Below are positions 1 through 10,790 of a stretch of 64,000 nt of DNA, in pieces (positions within the stretch are counted from its first letter, which is position 1; each line of letters begins with the position of its first letter). The DNA lies in NCBI RefSeq assembly GCF_029867415.1, contig NC_081181.1, positions 118,731,888 to 118,795,887 on the forward strand, given 5' to 3'. The DNA is from Vicia villosa (Eukaryota > Streptophyta > Magnoliopsida > Fabales > Fabaceae). Made by a program: the position numbers and the translations under genes. The notes under the pieces were generated by a model that made no database searches, was not told the origin of the DNA, and worked only from the letters and a program-made list of their open reading frames with translations.

Positions 1-148
1 AGCAAATATAAACTGCGTGTATGTCAAAGATAAAATTGAACCGTTAGATCACTAACTTCAAAGATAAATATCTGAATCCAATCACAATCACACTTGCACC
101 TCTTCAGGTAATCCCTTCTCAATCTTTCAAAATCAAAGTCAAATTCCA
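1..148 (+). repeat. Fragment of the 5' LTR of element A
   Basis: All 148 bases are identical to 9865-10012 inside the 3' LTR of the same element, placing this piece about 3.2 kb into the LTR. The rest of the 5' LTR, the primer binding site, any ORF upstream of gag and the start of gag must lie left of the window or in the following gap. Confidence 0.85.
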
Positions 149-248
149 NNNNNNNNNNNNNNNNNNNNNNNNNNNNNNNNNNNNNNNNNNNNNNNNNNNN
201 NNNNNNNNNNNNNNNNNNNNNNNNNNNNNNNNNNNNNNNNNNNNNNNN
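149..248. other. Assembly gap (100 N)
   Basis: Exactly 100 Ns, the usual placeholder for a gap of unknown size. By comparison with the 3' LTR, the missing part should include about 590 bp of LTR end plus the PBS, leader and 5' gag region, so the true gap is probably well over 100 bases. Confidence 0.95.
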
Positions 249-3038
249 GCAGACCTCTGTCTGGTTCCAAATGTTAAGATTCCTCACAAATTCAAAGTAC
301 CAGATTTCGAGAAGTACAAAGGGAATTCATGCCCACAAAGTCATCTTGTAATGTACGCTCGAAGAATGTCAACTCAGACTGATAATCAACAATTGCTCAT
401 TCATTATTTTCAAGACAGCCTGACTGGTGCTGCACTCAAATGGTACATGAACTTGGACAGTTCAGAGATTCGTACTTTTCGAGACCTCGGAGAGGCCTTC
501 GTCAAACAGTATAAGTACAATCTGGATATGGCTCCCGACAGAGATCAACTCCGGGCCATGACTCAAAAGGATAGAGAAAGCTTCAAGGAATACGCTCAGA
601 GATGGCGTGAAGTTGCTGCTCAAATTTGTCCACCACTTGAAGAGAAAGAAATGACAAAAATCTATCTCAAAACTTTGAGTCCATTTTACTACGGACGAAT
701 GGTTGCAAGTGCACCAAGTGACTTTACCGAGATGGTAAACATGGGTGTGCGTTTAGAAGAAGCAGTTCGAGAAGGACGCTTGAACAAAGAACCAGAATCT
801 TCTATTGGTCCAAGGAAGTATGGAAGTTCTTTCCAGAAGAAAAAGGATCAAGATGTCAGCAATGTCTTGCACAAAATCAAGAAGAAATTTCAACCTCAAG
901 TTGCAACAATAACTCCGGTTGTTAACTCAGCGCCAGCTTATCAACCTCAGGTCTCGCAACAACAAATTCAACAAAGGTCGCAGCAACCTCAGCAGCAGGT
1001 TCGACCTCCAAATTACAACAATCGGGCTCCAAGGTATCCTGCCTTTGACCCCGTACCAATGCCGTATGCAGAATTGTTTCCAACATTACTGGCAAAAGGA
1101 CTCATTCAGACAAGGAGTCCTCCAAATCCTACAAACAGTTCCTCACCATGGTATAAGGCTGACCAATCTTGTCCCTATCATCAGGGGGCACCAGGTCACA
1201 ATATTGAGAACTGTTTCTCTTTCAAGATTGACGTCCAACGATTAGTGAAGAGCGGAATGCTATCCTTCAAAGATACTAATCCAAACGTCCAAGCAAATCC
1301 TTTGCCGCAGCATAAAGAAGCTTCAGTAAATCTGATAGACCAACACCCCAACGTCATTCAAATCTACGACATTCGTCAGATAGGGGAAAATCTTGTCAAG
1401 ATGCACGCTAAACAAGCTGGGTACGGTCATGTACCACCTCACAACTACTTCACATGTGAAATTTGTCCAAAGAATAATCAAGGATGTGCCGTAGTTCAAG
1501 CTGCATTACAAGAACAAATGGACTTAGGATGGATTCAACATATCCGAGTCAGAACTGAGCATGACATCAACATGGTTCAAGGATGTCCAGGAGAATACAA
1601 AATCTACAAAGTTGAAGATCTTGAAGGATCGGTAGTCAGGTTCCACAAAACTTTAAATGGACTTGCCTACTTTGGAACAGATTTCCACGCTTACAGTAGA
1701 TGCAGAATCTGTCGAAGAAATTCACGAGGATGTTTGCGTGTTCGCAACGACATTCAAAAGCTGATGGATGACAATACCATTACTGTTCTTGCCAACAGAG
1801 AAGATGATGAAGTCTTTACCGTATCTCCTCAAATTAATCAAGTTGAACCTATGCAAGTTAAGTATGATAGCAGGAAGACAGCAGTTGCTCCACTAGTCAT
1901 CTACTTACCAGGTCCTGTACCGTATGAGTCCAGCAAGGCTATACCATACAAGTACAACGCTACATTCATTGAAAATGGTAAGGAAATACCATTACCGTCT
2001 GTTGTCAACATTGCTGATGTTAGTCGAGTCACCAGAAGTGGACGAGTCTTCAACAGAACAACAGAAAATGTGGAGAAACCTTCGGAGGAAGTACCACATA
2101 GGCAAGACAATCATCCGACCAATGCTGTTCAAGCGAAAGAAAATGATGAGATCTTGAAGTTAATCCAGAGGAGTGAATACAACATTGTAGATCAATTACT
2201 ACATACTCCGTCTAGGATTTCTGTTCTTTCCCTGCTATTGAGTTCTGAAGCTCATAGGGAAGCTCTACAGAAAGTTTTGGAACAAGCTTTCGTAGAACCA
2301 AGTGTTACTATAAGCCAATTCAACAACATCGTTGCCAACATCTCCGCCGGAACTAACCTAAGTTTCTGTGACGAAGATCTTCCTGAAGAAGGAGTGGACC
2401 ACAATCTTCCACTTCACATCTCAGTTGGCTGCATGGGTGATACACTCACAGGAGTCCTAATAGACAATGGATCCTCTCTCAACGTCATGCCTAAATCAAC
2501 ATTGTCAAGATTATCTTTCGAAGATTACCCTCTAAGAAAAAGTCATGTCATCGTCAAAGCATTTGATGGATCAAGAAAGTCAGTTTTCGGAGAAGTGGAT
2601 CTTCCCATAACTATTGGACCTCAGACGTTCAAAATCACTTTCCAAGTTATGGACATTCCAGCACAATACAGTTGTTTGCTAGGTCGCCCATGGATTCATG
2701 AGGCTGGGGCAATTACTTCAACACTTCATCAGAAACTGAAGTTCATAAGAAATGACAAATTGGTAACCGTATGTGGAGAACGAGCTCTGATCGTCAGCAA
2801 CCTGTCATCATTCTCCGACATAGAACCAAAAGAAGTTGTTGGAACTAAATTCCAAGCACTTTCCTTAGACAAAGGAAAGGAGAAAGCAGCGTCTATCTCT
2901 TCATACAAAGATGCAATCCAAGTTGTAAAGGATGGCACTACCAGTGGTTGGGGGCACATTAATATTCCTACCAACAACAAGAACAGAACAGGAATTGGAT
3001 TCTTTCCAACATCATCAAAGAGCTATTCCAGGGATTGA
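249..3038 (+). CDS. Gag-protease polyprotein of element A, 5' partial
   Basis: One reading frame is open from the gap edge to 3038, so the protein begins in the gap; the first ATG at 351 is internal. From the ATG at 351, residues about 10-150 form a retrotransposon gag capsid domain (motifs such as LTGAALKWYMNL and YAQRWREVAAQ). Residues about 275-288 look like a CCHC-type knuckle (CPYHQGAPGHNIENC). An aspartic protease follows with active-site motif VLIDNGSSLNVMP near residue 705 and the flap/C-terminal motif CLLGRPWIHEAGA near 775. The products would build the cytoplasmic virus-like particle and process the polyprotein. The frame ends early at 3038, after which homologous-looking sequence continues in another frame, so a frameshift is likely near 3010-3030. 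Confidence 0.85.
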   Translation, partial: ADLCLVPNVKIPHKFKVPDFEKYKGNSCPQSHLVMYARRMSTQTDNQQLLIHYFQDSLTGAALKWYMNLDSSEIRTFRDLGEAFVKQYKYNLDMAPDRDQLRAMTQKDRESFKEYAQRWREVAAQICPPLEEKEMTKIYLKTLSPFYYGRMVASAPSDFTEMVNMGVRLEEAVREGRLNKEPESSIGPRKYGSSFQKKKDQDVSNVLHKIKKKFQPQVATITPVVNSAPAYQPQVSQQQIQQRSQQPQQQVRPPNYNNRAPRYPAFDPVPMPYAELFPTLLAKGLIQTRSPPNPTNSSSPWYKADQSCPYHQGAPGHNIENCFSFKIDVQRLVKSGMLSFKDTNPNVQANPLPQHKEASVNLIDQHPNVIQIYDIRQIGENLVKMHAKQAGYGHVPPHNYFTCEICPKNNQGCAVVQAALQEQMDLGWIQHIRVRTEHDINMVQGCPGEYKIYKVEDLEGSVVRFHKTLNGLAYFGTDFHAYSRCRICRRNSRGCLRVRNDIQKLMDDNTITVLANREDDEVFTVSPQINQVEPMQVKYDSRKTAVAPLVIYLPGPVPYESSKAIPYKYNATFIENGKEIPLPSVVNIADVSRVTRSGRVFNRTTENVEKPSEEVPHRQDNHPTNAVQAKENDEILKLIQRSEYNIVDQLLHTPSRISVLSLLLSSEAHREALQKVLEQAFVEPSVTISQFNNIVANISAGTNLSFCDEDLPEEGVDHNLPLHISVGCMGDTLTGVLIDNGSSLNVMPKSTLSRLSFEDYPLRKSHVIVKAFDGSRKSVFGEVDLPITIGPQTFKITFQVMDIPAQYSCLLGRPWIHEAGAITSTLHQKLKFIRNDKLVTVCGERALIVSNLSSFSDIEPKEVVGTKFQALSLDKGKEKAASISSYKDAIQVVKDGTTSGWGHINIPTNNKNRTGIGFFPTSSKSYSRD

Positions 3039-3898
3039 GGTAGTTCTCCCTATTCAAGAAACTTTCTGCAGTGGAGGTTTTCTTCAACCTGTTCAACAAA
3101 CAGTCAATACCATCGGTACGGGAAACACCGATGAAGAGGAATGGTTATCCTATCTTAACAAAGCAGGATACATCTCCCTACCAGAGTCTGAATCCACCTT
3201 GCTGTTATCCGACTAAAGGATCTGAAAGTAAGACTCAACCAAGCAGTGATGAAGTTACTGACAGCTTCACCACCAGAAGTCATGGTTCATCAGAAGAAGT
3301 TCCTCCTATCCCCGAAGAGACTTGGGATACATTAGGAGAACCAAGCGGAAAATTCGACTACATGGTGAAATACTCCGCTCCTGAAAGTTCAAGAATCTCT
3401 CTTGAAGATATTGTTCCAACTGGATGGAACAGTGATTTTGAGTACCTCTCTCAGCCAAAAGAGATGTATAACCCTTGCTATTCATCATCATCGACTGGTG
3501 AAATCATCATTGAGGATTATATCCCCAAGTCACCTTCCGAGGCTAAGGATCTAGAGTTCACATATCTAGTCAATGCCATCTTGGGAGAAGAGCAAGACCA
3601 AAATACAGAAGAGGATGATCTCGAAAGTGTCTCCGACAACGAGTCTCTCCATTCAGAAGATTGGAAGTTTCCTCAAAAGAAAGTTCGACATACTCCACTT
3701 GGAAATGGGTATGCTCACACCGCTCAGTCTGCTGAAGTAGAAGAAGATCGTCTGAGTGTTGCAAAGACAGTGGTTGGTAAATCAAGACCTACCACAGGCC
3801 AGCTTAAGCCTAAGGTTCCAGATTACTTAGTACACAATGGGGTTCGCCACTATTGGACAGCTGTTGAAGTTTCAACTGTTGTTCGCACTCCTAAGTAG
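3019..3898 (+). pseudogene. Protease-RT linker region of element A, frameshifted
   Basis: After the stop at 3038 the acidic, serine-rich linker typical of this position continues first in frame 1 to a stop at 3216 (reading RAIPGIEVVLPIQETF), then in frame 2 from about 3220 to the stop at 3898. The frame 2 part, about 225 residues, is rich in Glu, Asp and Ser and has no motif I recognise. Two frame changes within 200 bp mean the product cannot be one protein without repair or programmed shifting. It lies between the protease and the noncoding stretch preceding RT. Confidence 0.6.
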
Positions 3899-4263
3899 GA
3901 ACTTTCACCGTTATTTTGTCCTCTCACCATAGCCCAGGGTGAAGAGATGTTTCATAGGGCTTTGCATTTTACTATTTCTTAGAAATAAAATGTCCCTCTT
4001 TGCTTCGCCCAAAGCAATAGAGTTTTGTTTTATAGGGTCTTTGTTTCAAGAAATGACTGTCCATAAATAAAAATGTCATTCTGTTCCTTCGTTTAGTTTT
4101 TCCTTTTCTCTTTTTCGGAAATTGGTAATCCTAAAAAACACCCTTAAAAAACATCAAAATATTCCATTAACTGCATACACCGAGTCTTCCCTCGTTGTCT
4201 AAATAAAACTTATCACACATATGCAGATTAATCATAAAATACCCCGTTGAAACGTGCGACCGT
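3899..4263 (+). other. Noncoding stretch between protease and RT (Ogre intron position)
   Basis: T-rich, stop-filled sequence without an ORF. Ogre elements are known to carry a spliced intron between protease and reverse transcriptase, and this stretch occupies that place. I did not establish exact donor and acceptor sites, so it is marked only as the intron-equivalent region. Confidence 0.45.
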
Positions 4264-5784
4264 ATGACTTCTCCAAGCTTTGAGTTTCCTGTATTCGAGG
4301 CAGAGGAAGAAGAAGACGAAGAAATATCAAAGGAAATTTCACGGTTACTTCAACAAAAGGAAGAGGCCATTCAGCCATACAATGAGCCTCTAGAGATCAT
4401 TAACCTTGGTTCCGATGGAAACAGAAAAGAGGTTAAGATTGGAGCTTCGCTCAGTTCAGAGATCAGAGAGAGTTTGATACAGCTACTCAAAGAATTCTCA
4501 GATGTCTTCGCTTGGTCTTATCAAGATATGCCAGGGTTGGATACCAGTATAGTGGAGCATCACTTGCCATTAAAAGCAGAATGCCCTCCGGTCAAGCAAA
4601 AATTAAGAAGAACTCATCCGGAGATGGCCATGAAAATCAAAGAGGAAGTTCAAAAGCAGATCAACGCAGGTTTCCTCGTCACTTCAGAATACCCTCAGTG
4701 GTTAGCTAACATTGTTCCCGTTCCTAAGAAAGACGGAAAAGTCCGCATGTGCGTCGACTACAGAGATTTAAACAAAGCTAGCCCTAAGGATGATTTTCCT
4801 TTACCACATATTGATATGTTGGTAGACAGTACAGTAAAATCCAAAGTTTTCTCATTCATGGACGGATTTTCAGGATATAACCAAATCAAAATGGCACCTG
4901 AAGACATGGAAAAAACAGCTTTCATCACCCCCTGGGGCACGTTCTGCTATCGTGTTATGCCTTTTGGACTAAAGAACGCAGGGGCAACTTATCAAAGAAC
5001 CATAGACTATTTCACCAAATGGGTTGAAGCAGCTTCATATGCAAACGTTACAAGACAAGTTGTCGTCAGGTTTATCAAGAATCACATCATCTGTCGCTAC
5101 GGCGTTCTTAGCAAGATAATCACTGACAATGGGTCAAATTTGAATAACAAAATGATGAAGGAGCTTTGTGAAGAATTCAAGATCGAACATCACAACTCAT
5201 CTCCTTACAGACCAAAGATGAATGGAGCTGTAGAAGCAGCTAACAAAAACATCAAGAAAATCATTCAGAAGATGGTCATCACTTACAGGGATTGGCATGA
5301 AATGCTCCCGTATGCTCTTCATGGTTACCGTACATCAGTACGTACTTCGACTGGAGAAACTCCTTTCTCCCTTGTATATGGCATGGAGGCAGTCCTACCA
5401 ATAGAGGTTGAGATTCCATCAATGAGAGTCTTGATGGAAGCAAAATTAACAGAAGCCGAGTGGTGTCAAAGCAGATTCGATGAATTGAACTTAATCGAAG
5501 AAAAGCGCATGACAGCTTTATGCCACGGACAGCTATATCAACAAAGAATGAAGAAAGCTTTCGACAAAAAGGTTCGACCTCGCACAATCAAAGAAGGCGA
5601 CCTTGTACTAAAAAAGATTCAATCTTTTCTCACAGATTCGAGAGGGAAATGGACTCCCAATTATGACGGCCCCTACGTGGTCAAGAGAGCTTTCTCAGGA
5701 GGAGCCTTAATACTCACGACTATGGATGGAGAAGAATTCACTCGTCCTGTGAACGTCGACGCAGTCAAGAAATACTTCGCCTAA
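4264..5784 (+). pseudogene. Deleted pol ORF of element A: RT N-terminus fused to integrase C-terminus
   Basis: A 506-codon open frame. Residues 1-125 are the acidic linker and RT approach. Residues about 130-250 are the RT fingers and palm start (VPVPKKDGKVRMCVDYRDLN, then FMDGFSGYNQIKM and FGLKNAGATYQR). At about residue 248 (position 5001-5010) the protein jumps directly into integrase (DYFTKWVEA). It continues through ITDNGSN and AVEAANKNI, holding the second acidic residue and the catalytic Glu, and ends with the C-terminal DNA-binding region. The RT YxDD box, RNase H, the integrase zinc-binding domain and the first catalytic Asp are all missing. The frame is intact across the junction, so this is a clean in-frame internal deletion. 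No catalytic activity is expected. Confidence 0.85.
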
Positions 5785-5799
5785 ATAATCAAAAGAACA

Positions 5800-5968
5800 G
5801 CTCGCTAAGTTGAAAACTCGCAAAGAGCGGCTTAGGCAAAAAAGAGCGTCTCGGTGAATCGAAAACCCGAAAGGGCGATTCAGGCAAAAGTTAGAGACAT
5901 AAAAAATAAATAATAAATCCCGGTAGACTTAAAACCCGAAAGGGGTAGTTTACGCAAAAGTTAGGGAT
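5800..5968 (+). other. Three tandem nested-hairpin units in the 3' UTR of element A
   Basis: Three consecutive units share one layout: closing stem, middle stem, A-rich linker, apical hairpin, then GGCAAAAGTTAG or a variant before the closing stem returns. Unit 1 (5800-5847): GCTC/GAGC, CTAAGTTG/CGGCTTAG, apical CTC/GAG. Unit 2 (5848-5898): GTCTC/GAGAC, TGAATCG/CGATTCA, apical CCC-GAAA-GGG. Unit 3 (5917-5968): ATCCC/GGGAT, TAGACT/AGTTTA, apical CCC-GAAA-GGG. Stems differ between units yet stay paired, with a GNRA-type GAAA loop in two of three. The block begins 15 bp after the pol stop. The sequence type is common downstream of integrase in Tat/Ogre elements; its function is unknown to me. 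Confidence 0.75.
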
Positions 5969-6666
5969 ATATGGCAAGTAACTGTGTTCAGGACAAACTT
6001 GATCATTCAAAATCCATAGCGGAGTATTCATCAGCAGTAGGTCATCTTCTACGAAGCACGAATACAGCGCAACTTGGAGTGGAAGGGAAAGATAACGGTC
6101 GTCACGTTTCATCGTAGCCCTTTTCCCGAAAATTACCAATTTCCAACTTTGTAAATACTCCATGGAATCAAGCATTTGGCTGATTACCATTCCATATATA
6201 ATAATTTGAGCCTTGTGCTTTTCCTTTGCAATCTAGTCTTATTCAGTTTCTTGGAATGCATTTTAAGTTTAAACAGTCATCTTCTTGAAACAAATGTTTT
6301 CATAAAATAAAATGAATTTACTTGCAAAAATAAAGGTGAAATTTCTTTCTAAGGTTTACAAACAATAGGAAGAATGTAAACAGTTGCTCCGAGAACGGTT
6401 GAGACTCCGGGAACCAAGTTTTCCCCCATGAGGTCGCTTTGCGAACATCTCCCGATGACGGATCTTCACTTCAATTCATATTATTTACTTCGGACAGCGG
6501 ACAACTGATAACCAGATATTCCCGACAGAGTTCGAACTCCAAGAAGAAGACATCTTCTGATCCACAAGAATTCAATTCGTATCATAGGATTTTCCATCCG
6601 CGACAATTCCATTCACATTCACTTTACATTTTATCATTGTCATAATATTCATGCATACATTACATC
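5969..6666 (+). other. 3' untranslated region of element A
   Basis: No credible ORF. It links the hairpin block to the 3' LTR and ends directly at the LTR start. No strong G-rich polypurine tract is visible just upstream of 6667, unlike element B. Confidence 0.6.
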
Positions 6667-8355
6667 TGTTATACCCCAAAATTTGCCCACATATTTTCCA
6701 AGAAAACTCCAATCTGAAAATTAAGGGTCTCATATAATCATGGATTTTTATTTCAACAAATATCCTGACATATGAAATACTTAGTTTTTAGAATCTTTTT
6801 TATACAGTAATTTGGCTTGCAGTTGAATTTATTCTTACGCAAACGCCAAATACTGTTTATTACTTCACACATGCTATTTATTTATTTACAGATAAATAGT
6901 ACTGACACAATTGGTACAGAGTTAAAATCTTTTTGCAGGCGCAGAATCAGGAAACTCAGACTGTACTGGTAACAGTATATTAGTTATTTATCATGTCTGT
7001 GTTTTTCTAACAAGTCATGTAAATAAACTTTCGTTTTTTACATAAAACAAAAACAAAAAACAACAAAAAAGAAAATTAACTTTGACTGTTGATTTTTCAC
7101 TCTAACTGCTACGTCAATACCTGAACAGTCAGTCGACAGCCAAACTGCTGGCAGTACAATTCTCAGTGTTTTGTACCATCAACCAAATCAATCTTTCACA
7201 ATTCAAAATTCCAAGATCTTTGTGCTAGAAGTCTTCTGAATATCACGCGATTAGCAGAGACTCAACACTGCACAAAAATCAGGTACGCTTAACTGTCTCC
7301 TACACAAACAGTCCCTAATCAGGGTTTTTCTTGTTTTTACAGGAGCAACAAGTTTTGAGAGCTCAAATGAATTTCATACACATCCATATATCTCAAAGTA
7401 CCATCATACAAATTTTCAAACTTCAATTCACTCAGACGCACCGTCAGCAGCTCAAACAGTCAACAGACGACCCGTTTGACCAAAAAAGTCAACAGACAGT
7501 CAAAAATGAAATTTTTTGTCAAAGTCCATATTTTGTCAAAGGATTCATCATTTGATCATTGGATGATCATAATTCATCAAGGAAAGATCAAAAATCAACA
7601 AAACCCTAAGATTCAAAATTAGGGTTTTTGCCTGAAAAGTCAACTCAACTTTGACTGATCATAACTCTCTCATCCTTCATCCAAAAAATTCAAACCAAAG
7701 CTTGTTTTGAAGGAAATTCAATTATATTTCAAATGCCATTGATCCCATGGTCATTGGATTCACCATTTGAAAAATATGATCAAAGACATTACAGGTCATT
7801 TTCAAAGTCAACAAAAAGACACTTTTTTCAAAAGGACACACAAGGAGCTTCAAAAATCATTTTGACATGAGACCAAAGACATTGGTTAGAGGACTCTTTG
7901 AGGTTTCTAAAAAGTGCAAGATCTCCTTCATATGACAAAAATTGAAGGATTTACACCTTGTTGAAGTTGGCTAAATTTTGGGAAAATACATGAAATCAAC
8001 ATTGTTCAAAATGGCATTTTTTCCAAATGGGGCCAAGTTTTCAGCATTCAAACATCATTTCCATGATGATATGGGCCTCCCACGACCAAGACTAAGCCCA
8101 CATCATTTTTTATCTATTTTTGGCATATTTTTATCTTATTTTAAGATTAAAATAAAAAAGAAAATGAAATGGATAAAGAATAGCTTGTATTCCAAGCAAG
8201 ACTCATTCAACTCTGTCCCAAAGCAAAGTACAGCAGAGGAGAAGAAGAAAATCAAGCCATGGTGGCTTAAAGACAAAGCTACCAATGTTGAAAAAGTCAA
8301 GATTCCAAAAAAACTCATCAATGCTTTTGGCTTAGTTTCTAAGCACTCTAATGCT

Positions 8356-8363
8356 TATAAATA
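8356..8363 (+). promoter_or_regulatory. TATA box of LTR A
   Basis: TATAAATA about 1.69 kb into the LTR, followed by purine-rich sequence where transcription would start (near 8385). It marks the likely U3/R boundary. Confidence 0.6.
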
Positions 8364-10528
8364 GGCTATAGCACTTCAGTAATAATAGAGACAGAGATAG
8401 AGAGCCAAACTCTTGTTTGTAACACACTTGTAATCTCTCAAAATATTCAAAGAATTTTGAAATTCGAATTCCAAATTTAAGTCACTTTCCATTCAAACTA
8501 AACACTCAAACACGTTCCTTGAACATCACTGAAACTATCCCAATCAATTACAAGCCTTGAAGCTCACTGAATCGAGCTACACAGGTCAAAATTTGTTCAA
8601 ACTAAAATCAATTCGTATCTGGTTATTCACACATGTTTAACAAGATGTAGACATACTATTGAGTTTGGTTTGAGGTGTAGATCATTTCTGGAAACTTAAT
8701 TAAAGTTTGGACACGTACAAATGAAATCACCATTTTAGGGTTCATAGCTTCAAAATTAGGGCTTTCCAAATTAGGCAAAATTAGAGGTTCTAATTAGTAC
8801 CATTGAATTCGCATGGACCAAACGAATTGAACTGATAGGTCGCGCCAAGTTTATCTGTACGTTTGACCCTATTCGCTATTTTGCAGGTTTAATAAGTAAC
8901 CAATTACAGCGCTTTTGGTAAGAAAGCGCTATTAAAAGTCTTGTCTGAAGGTTGAAGACGAAGACGTGTCACCCCCCTATTGGTTCTGACGCGCGCGTTT
9001 TTTTGAATATAACCCTTGGTTTCAGTGTTTTGCAGGCGTGTCATAAGTGATGTTCCCTCACCATCTGGACCATCTGATCTCATTTATGACTCATCCAACG
9101 CTCCAGATCACGCGTGCACATCATACTCCCTCATAAATTTCCACACAGGATCAGTATCCTTTTATTTCTATTTTATTTTCTATTTTATTTAATTTCTTTG
9201 TTAAATTAATTAAAAATAGTTTTAAAAATCCAAAAAATACACAAAAAATATTTTTAGACTTCTAAAATAATATACTATTTTCTGAAATAAAAATATTTTA
9301 TTTTTCTTCAAAATTTCAATATTTTGCATAATTAATTAGTATATATTTATATATTTGCTTTTTAATTATTCTAACCAATCAAAAAAATCCCAAAAAAAAT
9401 TGTTCTTTATATAAAATATTGTTTATATATTATAAACTAATTTTGTACATATTTTGAATAATTTTATCTTTGAGTTTTAATTATTTGTATAATTATTTAC
9501 ATAATTATGTTTTAATTAACTTAAATCAATTTCAAATCAATTTCCAAAAATTCCAAAAAAATTAGTTTTGTTTTAAAATTAATTAACAAATATTTTGTAT
9601 ATAGTTTGAACTTAATTTCTAGGTTTAAATCTATTTTCATCTTTTTCTTCATTTTAATTTAATTAATCATGCATTAATTATAATTAAAATCAATCATAAA
9701 AAAAAATCCAAAAACATGCCTTTTATTTTTCTTGCAATTTAAATTCCTAGATAAATGTATAGGATGTCAAATTCATGTAAATAGGCTAGTTTACATTTCC
9801 TGCACAATCGATGTAATAGCGTAGATTTACTTTCCGCACTTTACATTTCCGCATTTTGATTTCCAGCAAATATAAACTGCGTGTATGTCAAAGATAAAAT
9901 TGAACCGTTAGATCACTAACTTCAAAGATAAATATCTGAATCCAATCACAATCACACTTGCACCTCTTCAGGTAATCCCTTCTCAATCTTTCAAAATCAA
10001 AGTCAAATTCCACTGTTTTGAGTACAAAATCAAACCTTGCTTTTATATCCGGTGAAAGGATAGATTTTTAAAGGAAATAGGATAAAGACCTTACAACTCA
10101 GGGTAGACCTCCTAGTTTGCTTGCTCAAATCAAAACAAACAAAATTCTCATACACTGTTGATTTTTCAAAACTTTCAAAAAGACAATACTTTGTATACAT
10201 CCAAACACGGATTATTACAAAGTTAACGTTCTTTTCAAAACATCTTTCGAAAGATAAACAAGCATTTTGTATACATCCACACACGGATCATTACAAAATT
10301 CAATTTACAAAAGTATTTGAAACCACATATGAGCAATTTCAGAGCAATTGAAAAGTGATCGAAAAACAAGTGAGCTAAGCAAACTTAAGAGCCCATGGAT
10401 AACCATGGATACAAAGGGTGCTAACACCTTCCCTTTGTATAACCTACCCCCTTACCCAGAATTTCTTAAAGGTCTTTTTTCTGTGTCTTTTATAAACCTT
10501 TCCTTAATTGGATAAAATAAAAGGTCGG

Positions 10529-10541
10529 TGGCGACTCTGTG
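10529..10541 (+). other. tRNA-Arg PBS-like motif inside LTR A
   Basis: TGGCGACTCTGTG matches, for its first 11 bases, the complement of a plant tRNA-Arg 3' end, the primer type of Ogre elements. It sits about 60 bp inside the inferred LTR end rather than after it. Either the LTR end is at about 10528 or this is an internal PBS-like copy. The TG...CA criterion favours an end at 10600. Confidence 0.4.
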
Positions 10542-10790
10542 AATTTTCAAAATGCGAAAGCATTAAGCGACAAAAAAGAGTCAGTTCACGTATCTCTACA
10601 GATCAGAGGTATGGCCCGGTATTAAAAAAAATCGGAGGTCCACAACATCATAATTGCATAGCCGAATCAGGCTTTGATCCTGTGAATGCCTGAGTCATTG
10701 AGGCATGAACTCAAGTTTCCCCTGCAAGTTCCGGAGAAACTTTTTCCTTCGAGACAACAATTCATACACGAGGATCTCCCCAAGCAAGTC

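Larger units (their letters stand above)
1..10600 (+). mobile_element. Ogre/Tat-type Ty3-gypsy LTR retrotransposon A (5' end outside window)
   Basis: A Ty3-gypsy element running left to right: 5' LTR fragment (1-148), assembly gap, gag-protease, a shifted linker ORF, a deleted RT-integrase ORF, a structured 3' UTR and a 3' LTR (6667-10600). The Ogre/Tat assignment comes from the gag and protease type, a noncoding stretch between protease and RT where Ogre elements carry an intron, the 3' UTR type, and the near 4-kb LTR beginning TGTTATACCC. The sequence after 10600 belongs to another Ogre-type element, so A is nested in B. Its TSD cannot be tested because the 5' end is outside the window; the five bases after the 3' LTR are GATCA. 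The element cannot be autonomous because the RT catalytic region is missing. Confidence 0.85.
6667..10600 (+). repeat. 3' LTR of element A
   Basis: Starts TGTTATACCC after the 3' UTR and ends ATCTCTACA at 10600, giving canonical TG...CA ends and about 3.93 kb. The end call rests on the change to unrelated sequence at 10601 and on the usual layout of these LTRs. A TATA box lies at 8356. The section at 9150-9720 is extremely AT-rich. Positions 9865-10012 match the surviving piece of the 5' LTR perfectly. Confidence 0.75.

Noticed and set aside
8136..8364. ORFs on both strands around 8.1-8.4 kb
   Set aside because: They lie in the U3 of LTR A just before the TATA box, with lysine- or phenylalanine-rich low-complexity translations.
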